Source: an uncultured Prevotella sp. (lineage in GTDB: Bacteria; Bacteroidota; Bacteroidia; Bacteroidales; Bacteroidaceae). Taken from it: DNA of 13,035 nt. Location of the stretch: the NCBI RefSeq assembly GCF_900549175.1, contig NZ_URNN01000097.1, forward strand, positions 1-13,035, read 5' to 3'. The position numbers were made by a program, and so were the translations under genes. How positions within the stretch are numbered: the stretch's first letter is position 1; every line of letters begins with the position of its first letter. Positions 1 to 6,520 of this stretch are shown piece by piece. The notes below the pieces were generated by a model that ran no database searches, was not told where the DNA came from, and saw only the letters and a list, made by a program, of their open reading frames with translations.

Positions 1-10
1 TGAGAGAGTT

Positions 11-29
11 TTACAAAAACTTTTTGTAA
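11..29. repeat. 19-bp interrupted palindrome
   Basis: TTACAAAAA and TTTTTGTAA are perfect 9-base arms around a single C. The site lies about 95 bp upstream of the putative -7 box of the large surface-protein gene. A one-base centre is too tight for an RNA hairpin closed at the centre, so a DNA-binding site for a dimeric regulator is more natural than a terminator. No protein is known to bind it from this sequence alone. Confidence 0.4.
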
Positions 30-123
30 TATTGCACTTGCTTGTTGACTCTTTATCTCCGTATCTGATGATATAATTATTCATTTTTTTACTGTTTTTC
101 TCGCTTAAATAAATATATATTAC

Positions 124-131
124 TACTTTTG
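124..131 (+). promoter_or_regulatory. Bacteroidota -7 box (TACTTTTG) for the surface-protein gene
   Basis: TACTTTTG matches the TAnnTTTG consensus used by the primary sigma factor of Bacteroidota. Transcription would begin near 136-138 and leave an AT-rich leader of about 100 nt before the ATG at 240. The -33 region, near 100-104, has no good TTTG match. The leader contains a small hairpin, CAACA/TGTTG at 144-157. Confidence 0.6.
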
Positions 132-239
132 CACCGTCTAACACAACAATGGTGTTGGAATATATAATGTAATAAGACATATTTTTAGTAATCGGAAAGA
201 ATACAATCATATATTTATTTATCTTTTAACAAATTGTTT

Positions 240-3200
240 ATGAACAAATTATCATTGTGTCTTGCAAGTGTCATGATGGCTTTTTCGGCCACCGCTGCTC
301 CTCTTGCAGACAAGAAGGATTGCGCTAAAGACGCACTGTCGCACAAGTTGTTCCGCTATGCGCCCAAGGCGAAAGCCGACGGACGCGGTTTCGGTGCGAC
401 ATCTTTTGACGGTGTCTCGGCACAACGTCACGGCAAGGGCGCTTTTCCTGTGAAGGCCGCAAGCCAGGATTTCATCATCAATTCATTGCCCACAGCCGAT
501 CTGCACGGCATTCTTGACAGTCCGAAAGGCGAGGCCTGGTATTACACGATGGACTACAACAAGGTCGTTGTAGACCACGGAGCATGGAAGGAAACGTTGA
601 TTAACGGTTATAAAGTCACCGTCTACGATGCCGCTTATAATATAATAGGTACAGTGGAAGACCAGATTGAGTTGCGCGAAGACGAGACAAAGGTGGCACA
701 GGTAGAGGTGGGAACGCTGGTGACGCAGAAGTTCTTCAACTACGACACGTCGTATGAGATAATGGTAAGCATCGCCTGCAACACTGTCAACTATGTGAAT
801 ACTTACCGCACAAACGTCTACACTATCGGCAACAACACGCCGATAGCCAACTTCGACGGCTACTATGTGTCGGCCGTAAACACTGCCCAGGACGCATGGA
901 GCGAGAAATTCTGGATAACATTCATTACCGAGGAAGACACGGAGACTCCACTCGTGGGCGAAGTGACCAATGTCTATGACAATGTGTTCAAGACCTACAA
1001 GTCGGCCGGATACAGCGGCATGGAGGAGCCCGTGCTCAATGTGCGCGTACCGGCGATAACGATGGCAGGTGAGAATTCCATACCGTTCGTCAGTACACAG
1101 TATAACGGACAGCCCTATTTCATGGTGAACCACCTGAAGTATTGCTGGTATGAAGATCCGTTCGACTATTCCAACGACAACCCGACTGCCGACAACGCGC
1201 TGGTTTGCGACGTATATTCCACCCCGTCGGCGTGGGCCAACACCGTGGAGCTTTACAGCACGACAACCATACCGTCTGATGCTACTAAGGATAACAGCTA
1301 TTTCCTCTACTGCGGTTCATTCTCGTTGGATGAAGATCTTTCGTTCGACCGTTACACGTCAGACGGAACTCCGTCGTTGATTGTCACCCGCGAGAATTTC
1401 GTTCCCGGACAGGACGGCTATACATACAACTACTATGTGTATACGACTGCAGACAAAGGCGAGACCGCAGACGGCAAAAAGATTCTCGATCTGGCACCGG
1501 ATGCAGTCAGCGGCGGCTACTTCATGAACGACATTGCAGGATTCGACCCGCAGGTGATGTTTGTAAAGGTAAGTGCAGACGGTTCTTACAGCTTTGATTT
1601 CGTCAATCTGAAGACGGGTGTGAAGGAACTGTCACTTGCCGCCGAACTTGGTAACGGTGTGTATATAACGACCGAAACCGACCGCGTGGCAACCCCCGAC
1701 GGATATATGCTGGTATGTCCGCAGACATACGGAGAGAGTGATGACAACGGCAACATGTTCACAAGTGTGGCTTATGTGAACACCGACGGAACAATCAATC
1801 ATATAGACCGCCTGAACCTCGGAAAGGACATCGATCTGGCCCAGGTTTACTCTGAAGCGTCGGCATACAATCCTTATATCTTCAATATTGATGACGCACG
1901 TGAGTATCTGGTGCTCGTAAAGCGTCGCAACGTTCCCGGACAGACCGGCAACCATGAGGAGTTGCTCGTGGTAAGTTCTGACCCTACAAAGGGATTCCTC
2001 CTGCAGCTCACTCCCGATGAGGAGATGGGTGCACTGCGCTATATCGCCCTTCTCAACCTCGGTACGGACAATGCCGCTCTGATGGTGATTTATTCTGACG
2101 GTGAAAAGATGCACAACACCAACTACAAGCTGCCCCTCAACCTGTTTGACGAGGGTGACGGTACTGCCGCCAACCCCTATGTCATCACCACCGTGGGCGG
2201 TCTGCAGCAGATCAAGGCCAATCCTGCCGCACATTATATATTGGGATGTGACATTGATGCTACCGGTGCCGAGATAAACCATTCTTCTGCGTTTACATTC
2301 AGTGGCACTCTCGATGGCTGCAATCACGTGATATCCAACCTCAAGGTGACTGGTTATCCGCTGTTGCCCAACATCACGGGTGACAATGCCGCGGAAGGAA
2401 ATCAGACTGCGGCAGTGGAGAATATCTGTTTCGTCAATCCCGTATTCACAGCCGGAGGAACGTCGCAGGGACTGCTCGCTGCAAATACATCAGGCGCAAA
2501 GATAAGCAACGTACGCGTTTATGGCGGTAAGGTTAGCTCGGATGTAAGCGTGGCAGGACTTGTAGGCAAGGCGTCGCTTTACACCGTAATCTCCGAGTGT
2601 TCGTTTGACGGTGAGGTCATCTGCAACGGTGACGAGTCGGCAGCCGGCATCGTTGAGGTGCTGCAGACTTCTTCAAAAATCAATGCTTGTGCCGTAACGG
2701 GTGTTATAAAGGGTGGTTCTGTCATCGGCGGTATTGCGGCTTCCACTCATAGTAATGCCGGCACCGTGTCAAACTGTCACGTCAACGCTGCAATAACAGG
2801 CGAGAACACCATCGGCGGTATCGTCGGCGAATCGCAGCGCTCACCGATTGTCAACTGCCATGTTGAAGGAACGATAGAGGCAACGGCTGCTCCGAGATGG
2901 GGCGGCGGCCCGAAGGTTGGCGGTATTGTGGGTGAACTGTCACCTGAAATTTCCAATCCCGATGAAAGCGAAGAGGGTGAAGAACCTGTGGAAAAGCCGA
3001 CCGTTATAAAGGGTTGCTACGTAAATCTGGCCTCGATGACATTTACTGGCGAGAAGGGTGAGGAGACCTACTCCGGACAGAACGATACGATGCACCGCAT
3101 AGTGGGTAAGTCGCGCGTGAACGAGGAGCCGGAGGTTATAGACTATGACAGTGAGTGGAATCCCATTTATGGAGACCCGATGGTTCCCGAGGAGCGCATC

Positions 3201-3902
3201 GCTGACAACTATGCCGTGGCCACACTTGCCAAAGTGGCCGAGGGTATTGCCGACGATGCTGCCACAACCGAGGGAAAATCGGTGGAGAAGGATGAGACGG
3301 GCCTGGGCTTCTTCATGGAACTTGGATGGGCATACGGTTTCGATGCCGAGAATCCTTGGGCCATGGCTGGCGACTACACTTGTCCGTCACTCTATTTTGA
3401 GGGTGGTATGCTTACGGTTACACCTGCCGAAACAGTAATCGGTGTGGGCGATGAGGTTACCGTTGAACTGTCGATGGTAGGCAATGAGATTACGGAGGAT
3501 ATGATTGAAGGATTCACTTATGACATCTCGGACGAGACGGTTGTCGAACCGGGTGACATGAGTTTCGAGAACGGAAAGATATCCATCGTTTGTGTCGCTC
3601 TGAAAGAGGGTCAGGCAACAATGACATTCGGACTGAACGGCAAGACCGTGAAAGCTGTTGTCATTGTCAACGACGAACTCGCTTCCATCGATAACGTGGC
3701 CGGCAGCAATGCGGCAATACGCATCAACGGCCGCACTGTCACTGCCGAGGGATGCACTTTGAATGTTTATTCCACCACCGGCTCGCTGATGATGAAAGCC
3801 AACGGAACTGCCTATCTCGGCAATCTCTCCGCAGGTGTTTATCTGATTACGGCAAAGACCGCCGACGGCAAGACCCAGACAGTGAAGGTGGCTCTGAAAT
3901 AA
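240..3902 (+). CDS. Large secreted surface protein: GLUG-like beta-helix, Ig-like module, type IX-like C-terminal sorting domain
   Basis: This 1220-residue protein probably acts at or outside the cell surface. I start it at ATG 240, which gives a clean signal peptide (MNKLSLCLASVMMAFSATA, cleavage near residue 20); a TTG at 234 is also in frame. Residues about 60-630 are rich in Tyr, Asp, Asn and Thr and match no family I recognise. At about 635 the phrase GDGTAANPYVITTVGGLQQI is the usual entry to GLUG/beta-helix regions. Repeats such as GLVGK, IGGIAAS, IGGIVGE and VGGIVGE then follow to about 900. An acidic linker (ESEEGEEPVEKP) comes next. Residues about 1057-1146 look Ig-like. The last 75 residues (IDNVAG...LNVYSTTGSLMM...LSAGVYLITAKTADGKTQTVKVALK) resemble a type A sorting domain of the Por/type IX system. 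Export by that system, and any adhesin or glycan-binding role, are inferences. The gene appears monocistronic. Confidence 0.85.
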   Translation: MNKLSLCLASVMMAFSATAAPLADKKDCAKDALSHKLFRYAPKAKADGRGFGATSFDGVSAQRHGKGAFPVKAASQDFIINSLPTADLHGILDSPKGEAWYYTMDYNKVVVDHGAWKETLINGYKVTVYDAAYNIIGTVEDQIELREDETKVAQVEVGTLVTQKFFNYDTSYEIMVSIACNTVNYVNTYRTNVYTIGNNTPIANFDGYYVSAVNTAQDAWSEKFWITFITEEDTETPLVGEVTNVYDNVFKTYKSAGYSGMEEPVLNVRVPAITMAGENSIPFVSTQYNGQPYFMVNHLKYCWYEDPFDYSNDNPTADNALVCDVYSTPSAWANTVELYSTTTIPSDATKDNSYFLYCGSFSLDEDLSFDRYTSDGTPSLIVTRENFVPGQDGYTYNYYVYTTADKGETADGKKILDLAPDAVSGGYFMNDIAGFDPQVMFVKVSADGSYSFDFVNLKTGVKELSLAAELGNGVYITTETDRVATPDGYMLVCPQTYGESDDNGNMFTSVAYVNTDGTINHIDRLNLGKDIDLAQVYSEASAYNPYIFNIDDAREYLVLVKRRNVPGQTGNHEELLVVSSDPTKGFLLQLTPDEEMGALRYIALLNLGTDNAALMVIYSDGEKMHNTNYKLPLNLFDEGDGTAANPYVITTVGGLQQIKANPAAHYILGCDIDATGAEINHSSAFTFSGTLDGCNHVISNLKVTGYPLLPNITGDNAAEGNQTAAVENICFVNPVFTAGGTSQGLLAANTSGAKISNVRVYGGKVSSDVSVAGLVGKASLYTVISECSFDGEVICNGDESAAGIVEVLQTSSKINACAVTGVIKGGSVIGGIAASTHSNAGTVSNCHVNAAITGENTIGGIVGESQRSPIVNCHVEGTIEATAAPRWGGGPKVGGIVGELSPEISNPDESEEGEEPVEKPTVIKGCYVNLASMTFTGEKGEETYSGQNDTMHRIVGKSRVNEEPEVIDYDSEWNPIYGDPMVPEERIADNYAVATLAKVAEGIADDAATTEGKSVEKDETGLGFFMELGWAYGFDAENPWAMAGDYTCPSLYFEGGMLTVTPAETVIGVGDEVTVELSMVGNEITEDMIEGFTYDISDETVVEPGDMSFENGKISIVCVALKEGQATMTFGLNGKTVKAVVIVNDELASIDNVAGSNAAIRINGRTVTAEGCTLNVYSTTGSLMMKANGTAYLGNLSAGVYLITAKTADGKTQTVKVALK

Positions 3903-3921
3903 AAACAGCATTTTAGGGTTA

Positions 3922-3956
3922 AGTCACCCTACGTCTATAACATGGACAGGGTGACT
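3922..3956 (+). terminator. Inverted repeat after the surface-protein gene, possible terminator or mRNA 3' end
   Basis: AGTCACCCT (3922-3930) and AGGGTGACT (3948-3956) are perfect 9-base complements. The 17-nt loop can pair further (GTC 3933-3935 with GAC 3945-3947). The stem begins 20 nt after the stop codon. It is not followed by a T-tract, so it is not a classical intrinsic terminator; it could stabilise or define the mRNA 3' end. Confidence 0.45.
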
Positions 3957-3966
3957 CACTAAATGA

Positions 3967-4049
3967 CAGGGACATATTCTTCTATTTGTCCGCAGCACAA
4001 TATGATTCTTTTATTGTTGTGTTCGGGGAGATATGGGGATATGTCCCTG
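3967..4049. repeat. 83-bp element bounded by 11-bp perfect inverted repeats
   Basis: CAGGGACATAT (3967-3977) and ATATGTCCCTG (4039-4049) are exact reverse complements. Inside, four G-U-type pairs can extend the stem (3978-3981 with 4035-4038). TCCG (3989-3992) can pair with CGGG (4024-4027), and a CACAATA/TATTG helix sits near the tip. The whole element can therefore fold as one long imperfect hairpin. It could be a 3' structure, a small non-coding RNA or a MITE-like repeat; a target-site duplication is not obvious. Confidence 0.45.
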
Positions 4050-4118
4050 ATTGTTTATAGGTGTTGCGGAATTAGTGCTGATATTTGTAAGGCGCAGCTT
4101 AAATGGCTTTTTCTGGCG

Positions 4119-4171
4119 TTTTTTTGCTAATTATGATTAGCAAAAAAAAACGATTTTTGCTAATCATAATT
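4119..4171. promoter_or_regulatory. Operator-like array: three alternating TTTTTGCTAAT half-sites
   Basis: TTTTTGCTAAT occurs at 4121-4131 (+), 4136-4146 (-, as ATTAGCAAAAA) and 4154-4164 (+). The first two form a 13-bp inverted repeat around TATG (4119-4131 with 4136-4148). The second and third form an 18-bp perfect inverted repeat (4129-4146 with 4154-4171). The two structures are mutually exclusive. The array ends 21 bp before a -7 box, so it covers the -33 region, as expected for a regulator site. Its A/T tracts may also bend the DNA. Confidence 0.6.
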
Positions 4172-4192
4172 CGTAATATTGAAGAAAATTAT

Positions 4193-4200
4193 TATCTTTG
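4193..4200 (+). promoter_or_regulatory. Bacteroidota -7 box (TATCTTTG) upstream of the repair cluster
   Basis: TATCTTTG matches TAnnTTTG exactly. Transcription would start near 4205-4207, giving a leader of about 90 nt to the micro-ORF and about 200 nt to the helicase start codon. The expected -33 region lies inside or against the inverted-repeat array, so a bound regulator would be placed to control initiation. Confidence 0.65.
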
Positions 4201-4297
4201 CACTGCATAATATTAAGTATAGCCTGTGGCTTTTCAGTATTACAGATACCAGTGAAAACGAAAACAGTCATCACTTTCAATCAAAAGGAGCAAGCAG

Positions 4298-4336
4298 ATG
4301 ATATATATGTGGTGCCGCTGTGGGAGTGGGCTTTAA
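4298..4336 (+). CDS. 12-codon micro-ORF, possible leader peptide (MIYMWCRCGSGL)
   Basis: The ORF starts at ATG 4298, seven bases after AAAGGAG (4284-4290), the best Shine-Dalgarno I see in the window. It encodes MIYMWCRCGSGL and ends at TAA 4334. It lies between the upstream -7 box and the helicase start 70 bp further on. Such placement suits a regulatory leader peptide, and the Trp-Cys-Arg-Cys cluster would be a plausible point for ribosome pausing. I do not recognise it as a named leader, and no homology test was possible, so coding status rests on context only. Confidence 0.4.
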   Translation: MIYMWCRCGSGL

Positions 4337-4389
4337 TGAAGTAAGACTATTTTCAGTTTCTGTAATTACTTATTCTCCTTTTTTTTTAT

Positions 4390-4397
4390 TAAGTTTG
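4390..4397 (+). promoter_or_regulatory. Second -7 box (TAAGTTTG) next to the helicase start
   Basis: TAAGTTTG matches TAnnTTTG and ends eight bases before ATG 4406. Initiation here would begin at or just before the start codon and give a nearly leaderless transcript, bypassing the upstream leader and micro-ORF. The -33 region is pyrimidine-rich with no good match, so this box could be chance. Confidence 0.35.
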
Positions 4398-4405
4398 CAT
4401 CCTGA

Positions 4406-5875
4406 ATGATTGCAGACGAACTTACATATCTCATACGCCGGGCTTTCGGTTTTGAGCCGACAGCCGAACAGGCCGGTGCCATAGCCACCTTCTGCCGTTT
4501 TCTTACAGACAGGAGCGACCGGGCGGTCATGATATTGCGTGGCTCGGCCGGTACAGGTAAGACAACATTGGCCGGTGCCATGGTGAAGGCTCTCGACGGG
4601 CTGCGCCAACGGCTGGTGCTGCTGGCTCCCACAGGGAGGGCGGCGAAAGTGTTTTCCCTCAATTCGGGGCATGCGGCATACACCATCCACCGCAGCATAT
4701 ACAGGCAGAAATCTATGGATGAGACAGGGGCCGCCTTCAGTCTCAATTTCAATAAAAACTCTGACACGCTGTTCATCATAGATGAGGCTTCGATGATATC
4801 CGACGGCGGGCACAACTCCGAGATGCTTTCGTTCGGTACGGGCCGCTTGCTTGACGATTTGATAGAATATGTATACAGTGGGCGCAACTGCCGGATGATG
4901 CTCATCGGCGACAGCGCGCAGTTGCCGCCGGTGGGTGAGGATGAAAGTCCGGCACTGGCAGCGGAAGTGTTGGCCGGTTACGGTATGACTGTTTATGAGG
5001 CAGACCTTAAGGAGGTGCTGCGCCAGGCCGTTGAGTCGGGCATACTTTGGAATGCCACTATGATACGCAGTATGATTACGCACGATGATTTGACTCAGTT
5101 GCCGCAGTTGCATCTGCAAGGGTTTGCCGATATATGTGTGGTGCCGGGAGACGAACTGATAGAGACGCTTGCTACGAGCTACAGCAGAGTGGGGCAGGAT
5201 GAAACGATGGTGATAACGCGCAGCAACAAACGGGCCAACATCTACAACCGCGGCATACGTGCCATGGTGCTCGGATGTGAGGACGAACTCTGCTCGGGCG
5301 ACATGCTAATGGTGGTGAAGAACAAATACTTTGAAAGTGAAGAGAGTGTTTTAAGTGAAGAGGGAAGAGTGAAGAGTGAAGAGTTAGAATTTATCGCCAA
5401 CGGCGACCGTGCACGGGTGCGCCGTGTGCGCAATGTGCACGAAATGCACGGCTTCCGTTTTGCCGATGTCACGTTGCAGTTTCCGGATTATGATGACTTT
5501 GAGATTACGGAGACTGTAATCCTCGACACGCTGACAACAGAGGCTCCGGCACTGACGCGCGAACAGAGCGAGCGGTTGTTCTCCGCCGTTATGGCCGACT
5601 ATGCAGACATACCGCGCAAGACGGAACGTATGAAGATGCTCAAGAAAGACAAATACTACAACGCCATGCAGGTGAAGTTCGCTTATGCCGTGACGTGCCA
5701 TAAGGCGCAGGGCGGGCAGTGGGCACATATATATATAGACCAGGGGTATATGACGGACGACATGCTTACGCCCGATTACATCCATTGGCTGTATACAGCC
5801 TTCACGCGCGCTACCGAGAGACTTTATCTTGTCAACTGGCCGAAGACGCAGATTGCCGCCGGCGGTGGAGAATAG
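4406..5875 (+). CDS. RecD-like superfamily 1 DNA helicase / AAA ATPase
   Basis: This 489-residue protein is an ATP-dependent DNA helicase of the RecD/exonuclease V alpha type, expected in the cytoplasm in DNA repair or recombination. Motifs appear in order: Walker A GSAGTGKT (46-53), motif Ia APTGRAAK (74-81), Walker B IIDEASM (124-130), motif III IGDSAQLPPVG (167-177), ITRSNKRANIYNRGIR (270-285), motif V YAVTCHKAQGGQW (427-439) and motif VI WLYTAFTRATERLYLVN (461-477). It lacks an N-terminal RecD-type extension, so it is the short stand-alone form. ATG 4406 directly follows an in-frame TGA, so no earlier start is possible. No Shine-Dalgarno is visible. Residues about 309-328 (FESEESVLSEEGRVKSEELE) come from a repeated AGTGAAGAG sequence placed just before the conserved FIANGD, and look like an insertion or replaced loop. 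It heads a + strand gene cluster. Confidence 0.93.
   Translation: MIADELTYLIRRAFGFEPTAEQAGAIATFCRFLTDRSDRAVMILRGSAGTGKTTLAGAMVKALDGLRQRLVLLAPTGRAAKVFSLNSGHAAYTIHRSIYRQKSMDETGAAFSLNFNKNSDTLFIIDEASMISDGGHNSEMLSFGTGRLLDDLIEYVYSGRNCRMMLIGDSAQLPPVGEDESPALAAEVLAGYGMTVYEADLKEVLRQAVESGILWNATMIRSMITHDDLTQLPQLHLQGFADICVVPGDELIETLATSYSRVGQDETMVITRSNKRANIYNRGIRAMVLGCEDELCSGDMLMVVKNKYFESEESVLSEEGRVKSEELEFIANGDRARVRRVRNVHEMHGFRFADVTLQFPDYDDFEITETVILDTLTTEAPALTREQSERLFSAVMADYADIPRKTERMKMLKKDKYYNAMQVKFAYAVTCHKAQGGQWAHIYIDQGYMTDDMLTPDYIHWLYTAFTRATERLYLVNWPKTQIAAGGGE
5336..5383 (+). repeat. Four copies of AGTGAAGAG within the helicase gene
   Basis: Copies of AGTGAAGAG lie at 5336-5344, 5354-5362, 5368-5376 and 5375-5383, the last two overlapping with a 7-base period. 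They remain in frame and encode an SEE/KSEE-rich acidic stretch. The low-complexity sequence is more AT-rich and Glu/Ser-rich than the surrounding gene. I recall similar GTGAAGA tandem sequences as intergenic repeats in Bacteroidales, but that needs a genome search. Confidence 0.6.
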
Positions 5876-5927
5876 GGCGGGTTGTCTACACCGGTGCAGG
5901 TGGTTTGACAGTAAAAACGTAACGCTT

Positions 5928-6497
5928 ATGCTTTATATAAACGATGACATAGAATCGATAGACCCCGACAGGGTGATGGACGGCATACCGCGGCAGCGGC
6001 GCGAGAGGCTTATGCAGCTGCGCAACGCGCGTGACAGGCGGCTTGGCTTGGCGGCATACATGTTGCTGTGCGGGGCACTGGAGGTGGAGTACGGCATCAC
6101 TGGCATGCCCGATTTCGGGTACGGCGACGGCGGCAAGCCATTCATAGCCGACCGGCCTGACATCTGCTTCAACATGAGCCACTGCCGCGTGGCGGCAGCC
6201 TGTGCCGTGGGCGGCTCACCCATGGGCGTTGACATTGAGACGATACGCCCCTACAACGCCACCTTGGCGCGCAGGGTGCTCAGCGGCGTAGAGCTGGCGG
6301 CGGTGGAGGCGTCACTCCGTCCAGACATAGAGTTCATAAGGCTTTGGACGATGAAGGAGAGCTATCTGAAGATGACCGGCGAGGGCATACGCCGCGACTT
6401 GAAGACGGTTCTGCCCGCGTCTGCCATATTCAGCACCACGGTGAACACCGTACGCGGATATGTCTGCACGGTGTGCCGGGGAAGCGATGGTTTATAA
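5928..6497 (+). CDS. 4'-phosphopantetheinyl transferase (Sfp-type)
   Basis: This 189-residue enzyme transfers 4'-phosphopantetheine from coenzyme A to a serine of carrier proteins, such as acyl, peptidyl or aryl carrier proteins. The family motifs are present: GKPF (69-72), FNMSHC (81-86), GVDIE (100-104, with the Mg-binding Asp and Glu) and WTMKESYLKMTGEGI (130-144, with the catalytic-site KE...K). I start it at ATG 5928, since the open frame upstream overlaps the helicase end and encodes nothing family-like. The gene begins 52 bp after the helicase stop and ends 23 bp before rmuC, so it is probably co-transcribed. It is slightly short for the Sfp family (usually about 200-240). Its carrier-protein partner is not in this window. 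Confidence 0.9.
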   Translation: MLYINDDIESIDPDRVMDGIPRQRRERLMQLRNARDRRLGLAAYMLLCGALEVEYGITGMPDFGYGDGGKPFIADRPDICFNMSHCRVAAACAVGGSPMGVDIETIRPYNATLARRVLSGVELAAVEASLRPDIEFIRLWTMKESYLKMTGEGIRRDLKTVLPASAIFSTTVNTVRGYVCTVCRGSDGL

Positions 6498-6520
6498 CAA
6501 ATCAATTCAAAAGAATAAGG

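Larger units (their letters stand above)
3903..4405. other. Structured 503-bp intergenic region
   Basis: I see no conventional gene here. In order it holds a 9-bp inverted repeat (3922-3956), an 11-bp inverted repeat with a structured interior (3967-4049), an alternating array of three TTTTTGCTAAT half-sites with A/T tracts (4119-4171), a -7 box (4193-4200), a leader that may fold (4201-4297), a 12-codon micro-ORF (4298-4336) and a second -7 box (4390-4397) close to the helicase start. The base composition is much more AT-rich than the flanking genes. Confidence 0.7.

Noticed and set aside
149..172. Seven-codon upstream ORF (MVLEYIM) in the surface-protein leader
   Set aside because: It has no Shine-Dalgarno and is too short to distinguish from chance.
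228..238. AACAA-A-TTGTT palindrome just before the first gene's start
   Set aside because: Five-base arms in a very AT-rich leader are expected by chance.
483..1133. 216-codon minus-strand frame inside the surface-protein gene
   Set aside because: It lies fully within a clear gene, is rich in His, Val, Tyr and Arg with no motif, and is typical of an antisense shadow.
5889..5896. CACCGGTG palindrome, also at 9006-9013, in two intergenic gaps
   Set aside because: Eight-base palindromes recur by chance in GC-rich sequence, and flanking bases differ.
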